Below, piece by piece: positions 1 to 8,141 of a DNA stretch of 64,000 nt (the first letter of the stretch is position 1; every line of letters begins with the position of its first letter). The notes under the pieces are model-generated. The model had not been told where the DNA came from and searched no databases. It was given only the letters and a program-made list of their open reading frames with translations. Origin of the DNA: Prevotellaceae bacterium UBA2448 (lineage in GTDB: Bacteria > Bacteroidota > Bacteroidia > Bacteroidales > Bacteroidaceae). The DNA is taken from contig DDQG01000018.1 of the NCBI GenBank assembly GCA_002342585.1, positions 62,001 through 126,000 on the forward strand, in the 5' to 3' direction. A program made the position numbers and the translations under genes.

Positions 1-2
1 CC

Positions 3-653
3 ATCCGTGCCTACTCAATGGCAAACTATCCGGACGAAGGCGACATCATCACACTCAACGTGCGTATTGCCACACCTCCGTTCAAACCAAAAGACCAGGG
101 ACCGGGCTTCATGGATGTCAACCCAGGTATTGCATCATCATACATCTTCTCGCTCAAACCGGGCGACAAGGTAATCATGTCAGGACCTTACGGAGAATTC
201 CGTCCACAGTACGGCACAGGTCGCGAAATGATTTGGGTAGGTGGTGGAGCCGGAATGGCACCGCTTCGTGCACAGATCATGCACATGCTCAAAGGTCACG
301 GCATCAACCCAGAAGACCGTCAGCGTCCTATGCACTACTTCTACGGAGCTCGTGCGCTTGAGGAAATCCCATTCCTCGACGACTTCCTCCAGCTTGAGAA
401 AGACTTCCCTAACTTCCACTTCCACCTGGCACTCGACCGTCCAGATCCGAAGGCAGATGCAGCGGGAGTCAAGTACACACCAGGATTCGTAGCACCAGTA
501 ATGGGCGACACCTACCTCAAGCAGCATGAAAACCCAGAAGACTGCGAATACTACCTCTGCGGTCCTCCAATGATGGCAAAGACCGTGCTCGACCTTCTCC
601 ACTCCCTCGGAGTAGAAGACGACATGATTCGATTCGACAACTTCGGAGGATAA
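3..653 (+). CDS. nqrF: Na+-translocating NADH:quinone reductase subunit F, C-terminal part
   Basis: The gene enters from the left edge, so only about the last 216 residues are visible. NqrF is the NADH-oxidising subunit of the sodium-pumping NADH:quinone reductase. It passes electrons from NADH through FAD and a 2Fe-2S cluster into the complex at the inner membrane. Directly visible are the FAD-binding RAYS motif right at the edge, the nucleotide-binding stretch GGGAGMAPLRAQ, and the CGPPMM motif close to the C-terminus, all typical of the ferredoxin-NADP reductase-like domain. The 2Fe-2S domain lies outside the window. The reading frame continues upstream of the first ATG (position 18), so that ATG is internal. 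A strong hairpin terminator follows the stop codon, consistent with this being the last gene of an nqr operon. Confidence 0.95.
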   Translation: MRAYSMANYPDEGDIITLNVRIATPPFKPKDQGPGFMDVNPGIASSYIFSLKPGDKVIMSGPYGEFRPQYGTGREMIWVGGGAGMAPLRAQIMHMLKGHGINPEDRQRPMHYFYGARALEEIPFLDDFLQLEKDFPNFHFHLALDRPDPKADAAGVKYTPGFVAPVMGDTYLKQHENPEDCEYYLCGPPMMAKTVLDLLHSLGVEDDMIRFDNFGG

Positions 654-674
654 TTCCCTATCCTACCCGCATAC

Positions 675-708
675 AAAAAAAGCTGACAAACTAATGTCAG
701 CTTTTTTT
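675..708 (+). terminator. Rho-independent terminator after nqrF
   Basis: Perfect 14-bp inverted repeat (675-688 and 695-708, loop of 6) with an A-run on the left and a T-run on the right, 22 bases after the nqrF stop. The A/T flanks make it able to work in both directions, so it could also end the minus-strand lipoprotein transcript. Confidence 0.85.
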
Positions 709-754
709 AATGTCTAAAGTCTAATGTCAATAGCCAATAGCTAACAGCCAATAG

Positions 755-1408
755 CTACTTCCCTTCTGCCTTATGGCAACCAATCCTTATGACACGTCCT
801 TCATTTGGAATATCACCATCTGACAAATCCGGGTTCTGGTTATCAGACAGAATCTCGTCTTCTGTGCTTCGTGTATAATATGGTCCGTCGTAGCCGTTCC
901 ACGACCAGTCATCATACCCCCAGCAATAGTAATTATATTGGCGATATGGAGCCCAATTATACGATGCGAGCTTAACCATATCGAATCTTTCGCCGTTACT
1001 ACCGAAATAACCGTAAAACTCGAAGTCATTCAGGAAATAATCATATATTTCCGCGTTATATTCACGATAGCCGGGGTAATCCAAATAAATTCTTCCGTTG
1101 CGCACCTCCCAATAGAAATGCATACTGATGCGACTATATGGTCCCACACTGTACCAGTCCACCTGATACCCGTCGCCATAGATTGCATATTCGTGCTGAG
1201 GGTAGAACACCAAATCAGTCGAATACGAAGTGAAAATATATGATCTGCCCATGTATAAATACTCATAGTACATGCCCCAATAGCCTCGCCACTCGCCAAA
1301 GAGCACTCTTGAGCGCTGCACATCATCATTACAGCTTGTCAGCATCAAACCGCAAAAACCTGCGAAAACCAGAGAAACTACTGCTGTGAAAAACTTTACA
1401 CTCTTCAT
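755..1408 (-). CDS. Tyrosine-rich lipoprotein of unknown function
   Basis: A 217-residue predicted lipoprotein. The N-terminus has a basic start, a hydrophobic stretch and the lipobox LTSC (Cys about residue 26), so it should be lipidated and exported. The mature part is unusually rich in tyrosine and tryptophan, with many short runs such as YYEYLYMG and NYYCWGYDDWSW, and reads like a series of beta strands. I do not recognise a named family; a lipocalin-like or small beta-barrel fold is possible. It stands alone between convergent nqrF and the transposase gene. A fair -7 box (TATCTTTG on the minus strand, 1434-1441) lies about 25 bases upstream of the start. Confidence 0.75.
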   Translation of the reverse strand: MKSVKFFTAVVSLVFAGFCGLMLTSCNDDVQRSRVLFGEWRGYWGMYYEYLYMGRSYIFTSYSTDLVFYPQHEYAIYGDGYQVDWYSVGPYSRISMHFYWEVRNGRIYLDYPGYREYNAEIYDYFLNDFEFYGYFGSNGERFDMVKLASYNWAPYRQYNYYCWGYDDWSWNGYDGPYYTRSTEDEILSDNQNPDLSDGDIPNEGRVIRIGCHKAEGK

Positions 1409-1569
1409 AATCGTTTATTAAGTTATTTTTTTGCAAAGATACAACATTTATGATAATCAATAACCACCCACCTCTTAACTATTATCTATTATCTATCAAC
1501 TATTAACTTACACCAGGCCTCAGCCTTCATACATCAGCCTTCTTACATCTTACATCATACATCGTTTTC

Positions 1570-2730
1570 CTATCCTCCCTTACAAATAGCGAAAGCCATC
1601 AGATTCATCTGCACGCACTGGTAAGCTGTAAGCTTCCTTTTATCATTATGGTGTTCCCAAGCCGAAAGCATCAACAAGCGTCCCTCCCCGCAGGCATAAA
1701 ACTGCTCACCGTGAGGTTTCGACAGCTTTGTAAAACCATTTTCCACAATCACAATCGTAGGCAATCCCTCATCAAAAGCCGCCCTCATAATCCGCTTCTC
1801 CCCAGGCGAAATAGCAGGTGACACAAGAACCGCCCCTTCCCGTGCCTCGCGAAGAACGCGCTCTACAGTTCTATCCAAATCCTCTCCGACAAGTCTACGC
1901 GACACTCGCACAGCCACACGCTGCTTCGCCTGTAGCAACCCGCGATTACCAATACCATTAAAAGTAAACTCCCCAATTCTCAATCCGAAAAAAGGCCTCA
2001 AAAATTCCGGATTACTCCTCTTCATCATCAGCCTCCTCGGATTCTCCCTCAGATAATTCTTCCATGTCTCCAACTCCTCATAAGAGCGTAGATTCAAATC
2101 GTTGTACCCCTTGGCAAACAGCGGCATATACCCACTGCCCGACGACGGTGCAACCGTCCCTTGCTGACAATTCTCCCTCTCCTTCCCCGCAAGCATCAGC
2201 TCAGCCCTTGTCTTTCTATCCTTCTCCGCAAGCATCAGCTCTACCGGTGTCTTTCTCTCCTTCTCTGCAAGCATCGGCTCTGCCGGTGTCTTTCTATCCT
2301 TCTCCGCAAGCATCGGCTCAGCCGATGTCTCCCCTCTCATCATCTTCCTGCACCCCGCCTTAAACCCAGAAATCACCTGTCCCAGATGTACTGGCAAGCG
2401 ATCTTTGACAAACAGAATGCCATGCATATGATCAGGCATCATCTGAACCGCCATCACCTCGATCTGTGGAAAAAACCTTGGAATGCCCAGCCACTCATCC
2501 TGCACCATCTTTCCCAAAGCCGACAGCACGATATGCGGAGCCTCGTCGCTCCCATTGGGAGCAGCCACATCGCCTTCCACACGACCGAAAAGAGCCCTTC
2601 GCCCCTCCACCTCAATCGTAATCATATACATACACCTCTCGGCATAATCGTGATGAGAATCCCGGCGTTTCATCGACTCCTTCTTCTCGCTCAGATGAGT
2701 CTTCTTCCAGAGAATCTGTTCTTCCTTCAT
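1570..2730 (-). CDS. REP-associated tyrosine transposase (Y1/HUH family)
   Basis: A 386-residue protein of the RAYT/Y1 transposase group, single-strand DNA nucleases related to IS200/IS605 TnpA that are tied to REP palindromes. The HUH metal-binding motif is seen as MMPDHMHGI (His 101 and 103), and the likely nucleophile tyrosine is in FAKGYNDLNL. Between them are four in-frame copies of a 13-residue unit (AEPMLAEKDRKTP and variants). The C-terminal third (with AVLVSPAISPGEKRIMRAA) is a domain I do not recognise outside such proteins. I chose the ATG at 2730 (MKEEQILWKK). The longer frame to 2868 would begin inside the palindromic repeats upstream and looks non-coding. No flanking inverted repeats of an IS are seen, so this is probably a domesticated single-copy gene. 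Confidence 0.8.
   Translation of the reverse strand: MKEEQILWKKTHLSEKKESMKRRDSHHDYAERCMYMITIEVEGRRALFGRVEGDVAAPNGSDEAPHIVLSALGKMVQDEWLGIPRFFPQIEVMAVQMMPDHMHGILFVKDRLPVHLGQVISGFKAGCRKMMRGETSAEPMLAEKDRKTPAEPMLAEKERKTPVELMLAEKDRKTRAELMLAGKERENCQQGTVAPSSGSGYMPLFAKGYNDLNLRSYEELETWKNYLRENPRRLMMKRSNPEFLRPFFGLRIGEFTFNGIGNRGLLQAKQRVAVRVSRRLVGEDLDRTVERVLREAREGAVLVSPAISPGEKRIMRAAFDEGLPTIVIVENGFTKLSKPHGEQFYACGEGRLLMLSAWEHHNDKRKLTAYQCVQMNLMAFAICKGG
2189..2344. repeat. 39-bp in-frame tandem repeat inside the transposase gene
   Basis: Four direct copies with exact 39-bp period (starting 2189, 2228, 2267 and 2306), each containing GCAAGCATC. The period is a multiple of three, so copy number can change without breaking the frame. 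Each copy encodes one 13-residue charged repeat. Confidence 0.9.
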
Positions 2731-2763
2731 ATCTATTAGATTTTCCGCTTGCGAAGATAAACA

Positions 2764-2800
2764 AATTTTCCCACTCACTATGGAAATGAGTGGGAAAATT
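2764..2800. repeat. Perfect hairpin upstream of the transposase gene
   Basis: Inverted repeat with 14-bp perfect arms (2764-2777 and 2787-2800, arm AATTTTCCCACTCA) and a 9-base loop, 34 bases upstream of the chosen transposase start. It may be a REP-like substrate for the transposase or an mRNA leader hairpin. There is no T-run, so a terminator is less likely. Confidence 0.7.
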
Positions 2801-2842
2801 GTTTCCAGTGTGCAATTTTCAAATCTGCCTCTCAAAAACCGT

Positions 2843-2896
2843 TCATTAATGAATTTCATCGTAATCATTAATGAATTGGATCGATTTCATTAATGA
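2843..2896. promoter_or_regulatory. Three TCATTAATGA palindromes at 22-bp spacing
   Basis: The perfect palindrome TCATTAATGA occurs at 2843-2852, 2865-2874 and 2887-2896, each exactly 22 bp from the next, about two helical turns. Identical palindromes on one DNA face suggest cooperative binding of a dimeric regulator. The block lies between the transposase and the ADP-ribosylglycohydrolase genes and is bracketed by 13-bp direct repeats (AGTGTGCAATTTT at 2807-2819 and 2938-2950). Confidence 0.6.
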
Positions 2897-2948
2897 ACAG
2901 GAAAAAAGGCACTAATCTGAGAACAGAAAAATATCATAGTGTGCAATT

Positions 2949-3743
2949 TTAACGGAACATCTTTTCAAACCGATGCATGATATCGAGTAAATCCTCCGAC
3001 AGATAATGCTCAAACCTTCTTGCCAGAGTCAAATCCTCTTGCGTAGCTTTGGGGGCATAAATAGAACAGGCAATAGCAGCAATGGTATCAGAATCGCCTC
3101 CTATTGACACAGCATTACGGGCGCAATCCTCCAGCGAAGTGCATTCAAGAAAGGCAATAATAGCCTCAGGTACACTACCCTGACAACTCACGTCAAACTC
3201 ATACCCAGGACGAATCTCATCGAGAGTCCGCGACAAATCATATCCATACTTCTCCGGAATCCTCCTTCTTATCTCCTCCTTCGCAGCCTCCAGACTCTCT
3301 GCTTCCTTACATATAAACACACATTCCGCCACAGCCTTAGCCCCCTTCACGCCCTCAGGATGATTATGAGTCACATTAGCAGTAATCTCTGCCAGTTCCA
3401 AAGTTTCCTCCAGCGTATGGGCATACAAACCCACAGGGCTCACCCTCATCGCAGAACCATTACCCCAACTGCCATACGGCTTCGGATTCGGAGAAATCAG
3501 CCAATTGATAAACTTACTCCCGTATCCTGCAGTAAAATGTCTCCTTCCCAACTTCTGCATACACTTCACCAGTTCCTCCTCACTATGCTCCCTATCCTCC
3601 ATCAGCCACTTTGCCACAGCCAGAGTCATTACACTATCATCAGTAAAATGAGTCTTCTGTCTCTCCAGCGGGAAATCCTTTGTCTTCACATTATGCCATT
3701 CATAGGCACTTCCGATAACATCTCCAAATACAGCTCCTAACAT
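2949..3743 (-). CDS. ADP-ribosylglycohydrolase family protein
   Basis: A 264-residue protein of the DraG/ARH family, which removes ADP-ribose from proteins or small molecules using two magnesium ions. The family's acidic metal-binding motifs are clear: FTDDSVMT (33-40), NGSAMR (95-100), THNHPEG (125-131) and GGDSDTIAAI (215-224). The length is normal for the all-alpha domain and there is no signal peptide, so it acts in the cytoplasm. A -7 box TATTTTTG is present on the minus strand at 3777-3784, and the gene appears to be its own transcription unit. The substrate cannot be told from sequence. The stop codon overlaps one copy of the 13-bp direct repeat. Confidence 0.88.
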   Translation of the reverse strand: MLGAVFGDVIGSAYEWHNVKTKDFPLERQKTHFTDDSVMTLAVAKWLMEDREHSEEELVKCMQKLGRRHFTAGYGSKFINWLISPNPKPYGSWGNGSAMRVSPVGLYAHTLEETLELAEITANVTHNHPEGVKGAKAVAECVFICKEAESLEAAKEEIRRRIPEKYGYDLSRTLDEIRPGYEFDVSCQGSVPEAIIAFLECTSLEDCARNAVSIGGDSDTIAAIACSIYAPKATQEDLTLARRFEHYLSEDLLDIMHRFEKMFR

Positions 3744-3920
3744 ATATTATATAGTTTTGCTTTCGTTATTTTCTTGCAAAAATAATAAAAGAAATCCAAA
3801 CTAACTATTCACTGTTAATTATTAATCACCCACCCCTTCACCATGAACCAGAAGTAGCATCAGCCTTCTGACATTAGACATCTTCTGTCACTTACCTGTC
3901 CCTGTGGCATTCTTTATAAC

Positions 3921-4493
3921 TCATATATCCTTGTGACAGCGTATTAATGATAGGATTGAATAACTTGATTGAAACATACAATGATTTGTTCCCATTTGCC
4001 CACCATGAAGAATGCCAAACACTTTTCCATTACGAAAAACAGGACTACCGCTACTTCCAGGTTTCAAAATAACAGAGGTTTTACATTGATAGAAATTTCC
4101 TGCTAATTCGTCAATTGTAGCTTGACACTCTATTAACTTGTACCAATCCTTAGGACTATCTAGAAGGATATTCTTTATATTTGAACAACCTTCAACTATG
4201 TGCTCATAACTAATGCTGTCGAGAAGCATGTTTATTTGTGGTGAAGAAGTGTCAAATTCAAGAGGGCTATTAAAACCCTGCAAACGAAACATAGCAATAT
4301 CGGCACCATCTTCTGCTTCTTTATAGTTAAACAGAAAAGCATCTTCTTTCTTAAGGCATATTTTTTTACCTTCTATATATAAATGAAAGTCACGTTCCTT
4401 AACAACATGGGCTGCAGTTACAAAAATGCTTCCTACAAGAACACCACATCAATCGTTCAAATCATCTTCATTAGGAAAAACAAAATCTTTCAT
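3921..4493 (-). pseudogene. Trypsin-like serine protease gene interrupted by a TGA codon
   Basis: Read from the ATG at 4493, the frame gives MKDFVFPNEDDLND, then a TGA (4449-4451), then CGVLVGSIFVTAAHVV and an open frame to 3921. After the TGA all three catalytic residues of a chymotrypsin-fold protease are present: His in TAAHV (codon 29), Asp in DGADIAMF (codon 65) and Ser in PGSSGSPVF (codon 148). There is no ATG, GTG or TTG between the TGA and the catalytic His, so no intact protease can be made by simple re-initiation; the first later ATG (4292) would lose His and Asp. A one-base change from TGG (Trp) to TGA would explain this. It is the last gene of the retron-like operon, 83 bp after the TPR/OB gene. 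Alternatives are a sequencing error or stop-codon readthrough. Confidence 0.8.
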
Positions 4494-4576
4494 AACCTAA
4501 CTATTAAATTCTACATGATTAATTCTGTAATAATACTTAAACATCATTCTCATACAAGGGCACTTAAGATTGTAAG

Positions 4577-6097
4577 TTATACTATAATTTTAAGTATTTT
4601 CCACATCCACTTTTCTTTCTTTTTGTTATATGTATATACAATTGTTGCCTCAATTGATTGTCCTTTTTCTATAGAATCGTTTTTTATATATTGAGGTGGT
4701 ATATAACAAACAATATTCCCAGATTTAAAATAATACACATTTTTGAAATCATTATACATAACAATTCCACGAACAGACTTATAATAATCACTATTCATTT
4801 GAGAACAATCAAAACATTCTCTAACAGAAAGAACTTTCATAAATCCATCCTGTGAAATCTCTTTTACACGAATAGATAGCAACATCCCAATTTGAGGTCG
4901 TAGAGATATATCATACTTAAAAAAGCCTTCTTGTTCCTTTCCATAAACTACATTAACAATCTTTTTTTCGGAGTTAACAAATGACACAATACCATTTTGT
5001 TCTGGCATATCACCAAATATAACATTATCGGTCATAGTCATATAATCAACAGGAAGGGGTTCTGGTTTACATGTTTCATTGTAATTCTCAAGTTGATCAA
5101 AATATAAACGGACCTCACCAGATGGTTGCCAATTGGGATTATTAGACATTTTTGTTTTGCCATATTCTCTTAATTGCTGTACAGCATAATAGAAGGCATG
5201 TCTTGAAGCAAATTCCTTCACAAGTCGCAAACGTATATTTACAAGATAATCTGCTTTTGTCTTACATTGAACGGATCTTAACAAACTTGCCAAATACAAA
5301 TCCTTATCACTCTCCTCAACGGCTTCGGCTAACAATTGCCATGCCCAAAACTCATTTTTTTTCTTTCGAACAAAAGGACGTATAGTAGCTACTATATCAT
5401 CACCTTTTTCTTTTAACGCAAGCATTAGTTTCCCCGCAAAATAACCAGGATAATCCATTTCCGGATGTTGTTCCGCTAAAGACTCAAGCTTTGGAACAAA
5501 AGCACTTATTGCTTCCGTATCCATTTGATTATCTTTCAATAAGTTTTTAGCATAAGCCATGTATGCACGTTCCACAAGACTAAAGGACTCCTTTCTTCCT
5601 GTAGGCAATATCTCGCACGTATAATCTTCTTGCCTAAAATTATCGAATCCCCACCATTTGCAAAACTCCTTAAACGAGAACCATATATCCTTATATTTTA
5701 AAAATGCCTTAAGAAGAACTGAATATGTATCGCTTGGCTTTGCGAAATTGAATTGGCGAACAAGTTCGAATAAGCCATCCAGGACTCGTGTCCGTTCGTC
5801 TACATTTTCAATCTTATCCACGCAACTAAGCATGCTCCTGAACCTCCACCCCATTGAGTTTATCAGCATTGCTTCTGATTGATTTACTCCCAAATCGATG
5901 AGTACACAAACGGTATCGTAAAATGCTTGATAGTTTCCTTCTTCGGCATATTTCTTACAATAGTTGTCGTATACCCAAGCAAGATTTCTCTTTGCCCATT
6001 CATCTGTTGGCATTGCCTCAAATTCTTCTCTGGCCATTTTCAAAGCTTCATCCAGATTTCCTTCTTGACGAAGTTTCTTTATTTCTATTCCTGGCAT
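4577..6097 (-). CDS. TPR-like helical protein with C-terminal OB-fold domains
   Basis: A 506-residue protein. The first ~340 residues are helical and look like degenerate tetratricopeptide repeats, beginning with KLRQEGNLDEALKMAREEFE and the repeat-like WAKRNLAWVYDNYCKKYAEEGNYQAF (split here for length: WAKRNLAWVYDNY then CKKYAEEGNYQAF). The last ~140 residues contain two stretches that read like cold-shock/S1-type OB folds (NGIVSFVNSEKKIVNVVYG and VRGIVMYNDFKNVYYF), suggesting nucleic-acid binding. No catalytic motif is visible. It starts 1 bp after the helicase gene, so the two are probably translated together. I infer a scaffold or sensor role in the retron-like operon. I do not recognise a named family with confidence. 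Confidence 0.7.
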   Translation of the reverse strand: MPGIEIKKLRQEGNLDEALKMAREEFEAMPTDEWAKRNLAWVYDNYCKKYAEEGNYQAFYDTVCVLIDLGVNQSEAMLINSMGWRFRSMLSCVDKIENVDERTRVLDGLFELVRQFNFAKPSDTYSVLLKAFLKYKDIWFSFKEFCKWWGFDNFRQEDYTCEILPTGRKESFSLVERAYMAYAKNLLKDNQMDTEAISAFVPKLESLAEQHPEMDYPGYFAGKLMLALKEKGDDIVATIRPFVRKKKNEFWAWQLLAEAVEESDKDLYLASLLRSVQCKTKADYLVNIRLRLVKEFASRHAFYYAVQQLREYGKTKMSNNPNWQPSGEVRLYFDQLENYNETCKPEPLPVDYMTMTDNVIFGDMPEQNGIVSFVNSEKKIVNVVYGKEQEGFFKYDISLRPQIGMLLSIRVKEISQDGFMKVLSVRECFDCSQMNSDYYKSVRGIVMYNDFKNVYYFKSGNIVCYIPPQYIKNDSIEKGQSIEATIVYTYNKKKEKWMWKILKIIV

Positions 6098-6098
6098 A

Positions 6099-8141
6099 TT
6101 ATTGGAGATTATTTATTAATTGCTTTAATTTACAATCATTTTCACCATATTCAGAACGTGGCATTGCAGTGGAGAGTCTTCCACCACTCACATAAAACTG
6201 GATACAAGCGAAACGTGCACTTGTTATGAGATTATATGTGACAAAGCACTTCTCAGTTTCCTCTACAATGTTGGTTATCATTATGTCTAAAGAATCACAT
6301 TCACACAACATTCTTTGGTATAAATCCTCATAAACCTTGACTGATGGATTATAAGGAAAAGACCAATCACGATGTATTGCGTTATTAAAGATGCAGGAAA
6401 GCCTATCCTTGTCTACATCTCCAGTATCAATGGGCAATAGTTTGTATATCCCATTTGCATCATAGAAAACTGGAATAATGAATTCTCTCTCCGTCCCGTC
6501 ATTCAAACTTATAACATACTTATCTTGATATTGATAAGATTGAATGCGGCACAACTCATAAGGAGTTCCTTTAATATCATCAATAAAACCACGACATTTG
6601 AGTCGAGTGCCTAACAACGCTTTGGGGGACATTTTCTCAACCAAAAGGGTTTTATCTTCATAAAAGAAGTTAGACGGAGATTTTGAAATTTTGGCTATTG
6701 TCTTGAAGCTAAGACCCGTGAAAGATGTAATATGTGGGGCGTTGGTAACATACAAAGTTTTACTTGCACGTGTAGTTGCTGTATAACACCACCGCAAAGC
6801 GTCATCAGATAATCCAGTTCGCCTTGAATAATCTACAAATACAGTACCCCATTCTCCACCTTGTGCTTTATGGCATGTGATAGCATAACCATATTTCACC
6901 TTAAGAGAGTTGAAATACAAATCATGTATCAAAGCATCTTTAAAATCACTTGATAATTCCTTTAATTTGGGATGACGCATACAGAAATCGATATAAAGTG
7001 CTCGCATTTCCCATATTGAGATATCACGTTCTGTTGATTCCAATAGATTCATCAGAATCTTGCACGAGACAATCTCATGACCATGCTCTCTTGGGAACAA
7101 CAAATCAACATCTCTATACTGCAACTCTATATGCTTCTTCTTCCCATCAATAGTAACAGGGACAACATGTCGTTCCTCTCTTCCTACATTTGCGACCTTT
7201 GCCATATCCCCATTGTATATTTCACGACTGAATGTATGATAATTATTATTGTTAATTAGCAGAACATCCCCAACTTGCAAGTCTACGTCTGCCCCATACA
7301 TCAATTCTCGTATCTGCCTGTTTGTGTCATAACAGGCTTTATTGGAATAATGGATAATTACTCCATTACCCAATTCTGGTTGTGGATATAAAGCAACATA
7401 TTGTTTTACTTTATCTAAAACACTCGTTTCAATTATCTCCTTTTCATTTTGGCGCAATTCTAATTCCGCTCTTTCTTTTAAAGGTTTCTGCAATAAGGAC
7501 CTCACTTTCATTGCCTCCTGCAGAATCGGGCTATCTGCCTTTTGGCGAACAACTTCTGTCAACTCTGCATGTTCTACACGAAAACCTCGATTCCTCAAGT
7601 CTTCCACATCCAATGCTCTTGAATGATTATCGCCAACAGGAGGCAACTGGGCATCATCACCAACGAAAATTAGCTTCTTTGTACCTATTGTTTTAAAATA
7701 TTCTAACAAATCTGACAATAGCCTTCCGCTACCAAATTGAAGGAATTCATTCGACTGCATCATATCAGAAATCATTGAACTCTCATCCACAATAATTACT
7801 TTTTTATCACTAGGTTGCGTTATCAAGGGGAATACATACAGAAATGATTTCTTTGATTCATCGTCATCTTCAGGAATAATACATTTCAGTTCAGAAGAGA
7901 AAATCTCACTATGAATAGTTTTGCCTAAACCAACTTTCTCACGTAGAACCTTAGCAGCTCGTCCTGTTGGAGCAAGAACACAATATCTAATCTGAGACTC
8001 CTTCAGATAATCGGAGATTGCACTAATAAGAGTAGTCTTACCAGTACCAGCATAGCCTTTTAACACAAATATGTCAGACTTGTTTGAAAGAAAGTCTTTG
8101 ATTTGTGCGAAGATAGTGGATTGTTGTGGCGTGAGGTTCAT
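6099..8141 (-). CDS. RecD-like superfamily 1 DNA helicase
   Basis: A 680-residue SF1 helicase. Motifs in order: Q-motif region near LTPQQ (3-7), Walker A GYAGTGKTT (29-37), motif Ia APTGRAA, Walker B VDESSM, motif III GDDAQLPPVG, motif V YAITCHKAQGGEW and motif VI CYTATTRASKTLYV. This arrangement is that of RecD/RecD2 and Pif1-type 5'-3' helicases. The UvrD-C-like region is followed by about 150 C-terminal residues with no clear motif. The start overlaps the stop of the HEPN-like gene by 4 bp (ATGA) and the TPR/OB gene begins 1 bp after the stop, so the three are tightly coupled. In this context I infer a DNA-processing or effector role in anti-phage defence. Chromosomal recD2 genes are not normally found in such a cassette. 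Confidence 0.88.
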   Translation of the reverse strand: MNLTPQQSTIFAQIKDFLSNKSDIFVLKGYAGTGKTTLISAISDYLKESQIRYCVLAPTGRAAKVLREKVGLGKTIHSEIFSSELKCIIPEDDDESKKSFLYVFPLITQPSDKKVIIVDESSMISDMMQSNEFLQFGSGRLLSDLLEYFKTIGTKKLIFVGDDAQLPPVGDNHSRALDVEDLRNRGFRVEHAELTEVVRQKADSPILQEAMKVRSLLQKPLKERAELELRQNEKEIIETSVLDKVKQYVALYPQPELGNGVIIHYSNKACYDTNRQIRELMYGADVDLQVGDVLLINNNNYHTFSREIYNGDMAKVANVGREERHVVPVTIDGKKKHIELQYRDVDLLFPREHGHEIVSCKILMNLLESTERDISIWEMRALYIDFCMRHPKLKELSSDFKDALIHDLYFNSLKVKYGYAITCHKAQGGEWGTVFVDYSRRTGLSDDALRWCYTATTRASKTLYVTNAPHITSFTGLSFKTIAKISKSPSNFFYEDKTLLVEKMSPKALLGTRLKCRGFIDDIKGTPYELCRIQSYQYQDKYVISLNDGTEREFIIPVFYDANGIYKLLPIDTGDVDKDRLSCIFNNAIHRDWSFPYNPSVKVYEDLYQRMLCECDSLDIMITNIVEETEKCFVTYNLITSARFACIQFYVSGGRLSTAMPRSEYGENDCKLKQLINNLQ

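Noticed and set aside
1570..2730. Intact IS200/IS605 insertion sequence
   Set aside because: No TnpB gene and no clear element ends; the extra C-terminal domain fits a RAYT instead.
2731..2868. N-terminal extension of the transposase
   Set aside because: It would be encoded by the hairpin and phased palindromes; ATG 2730 fits better.
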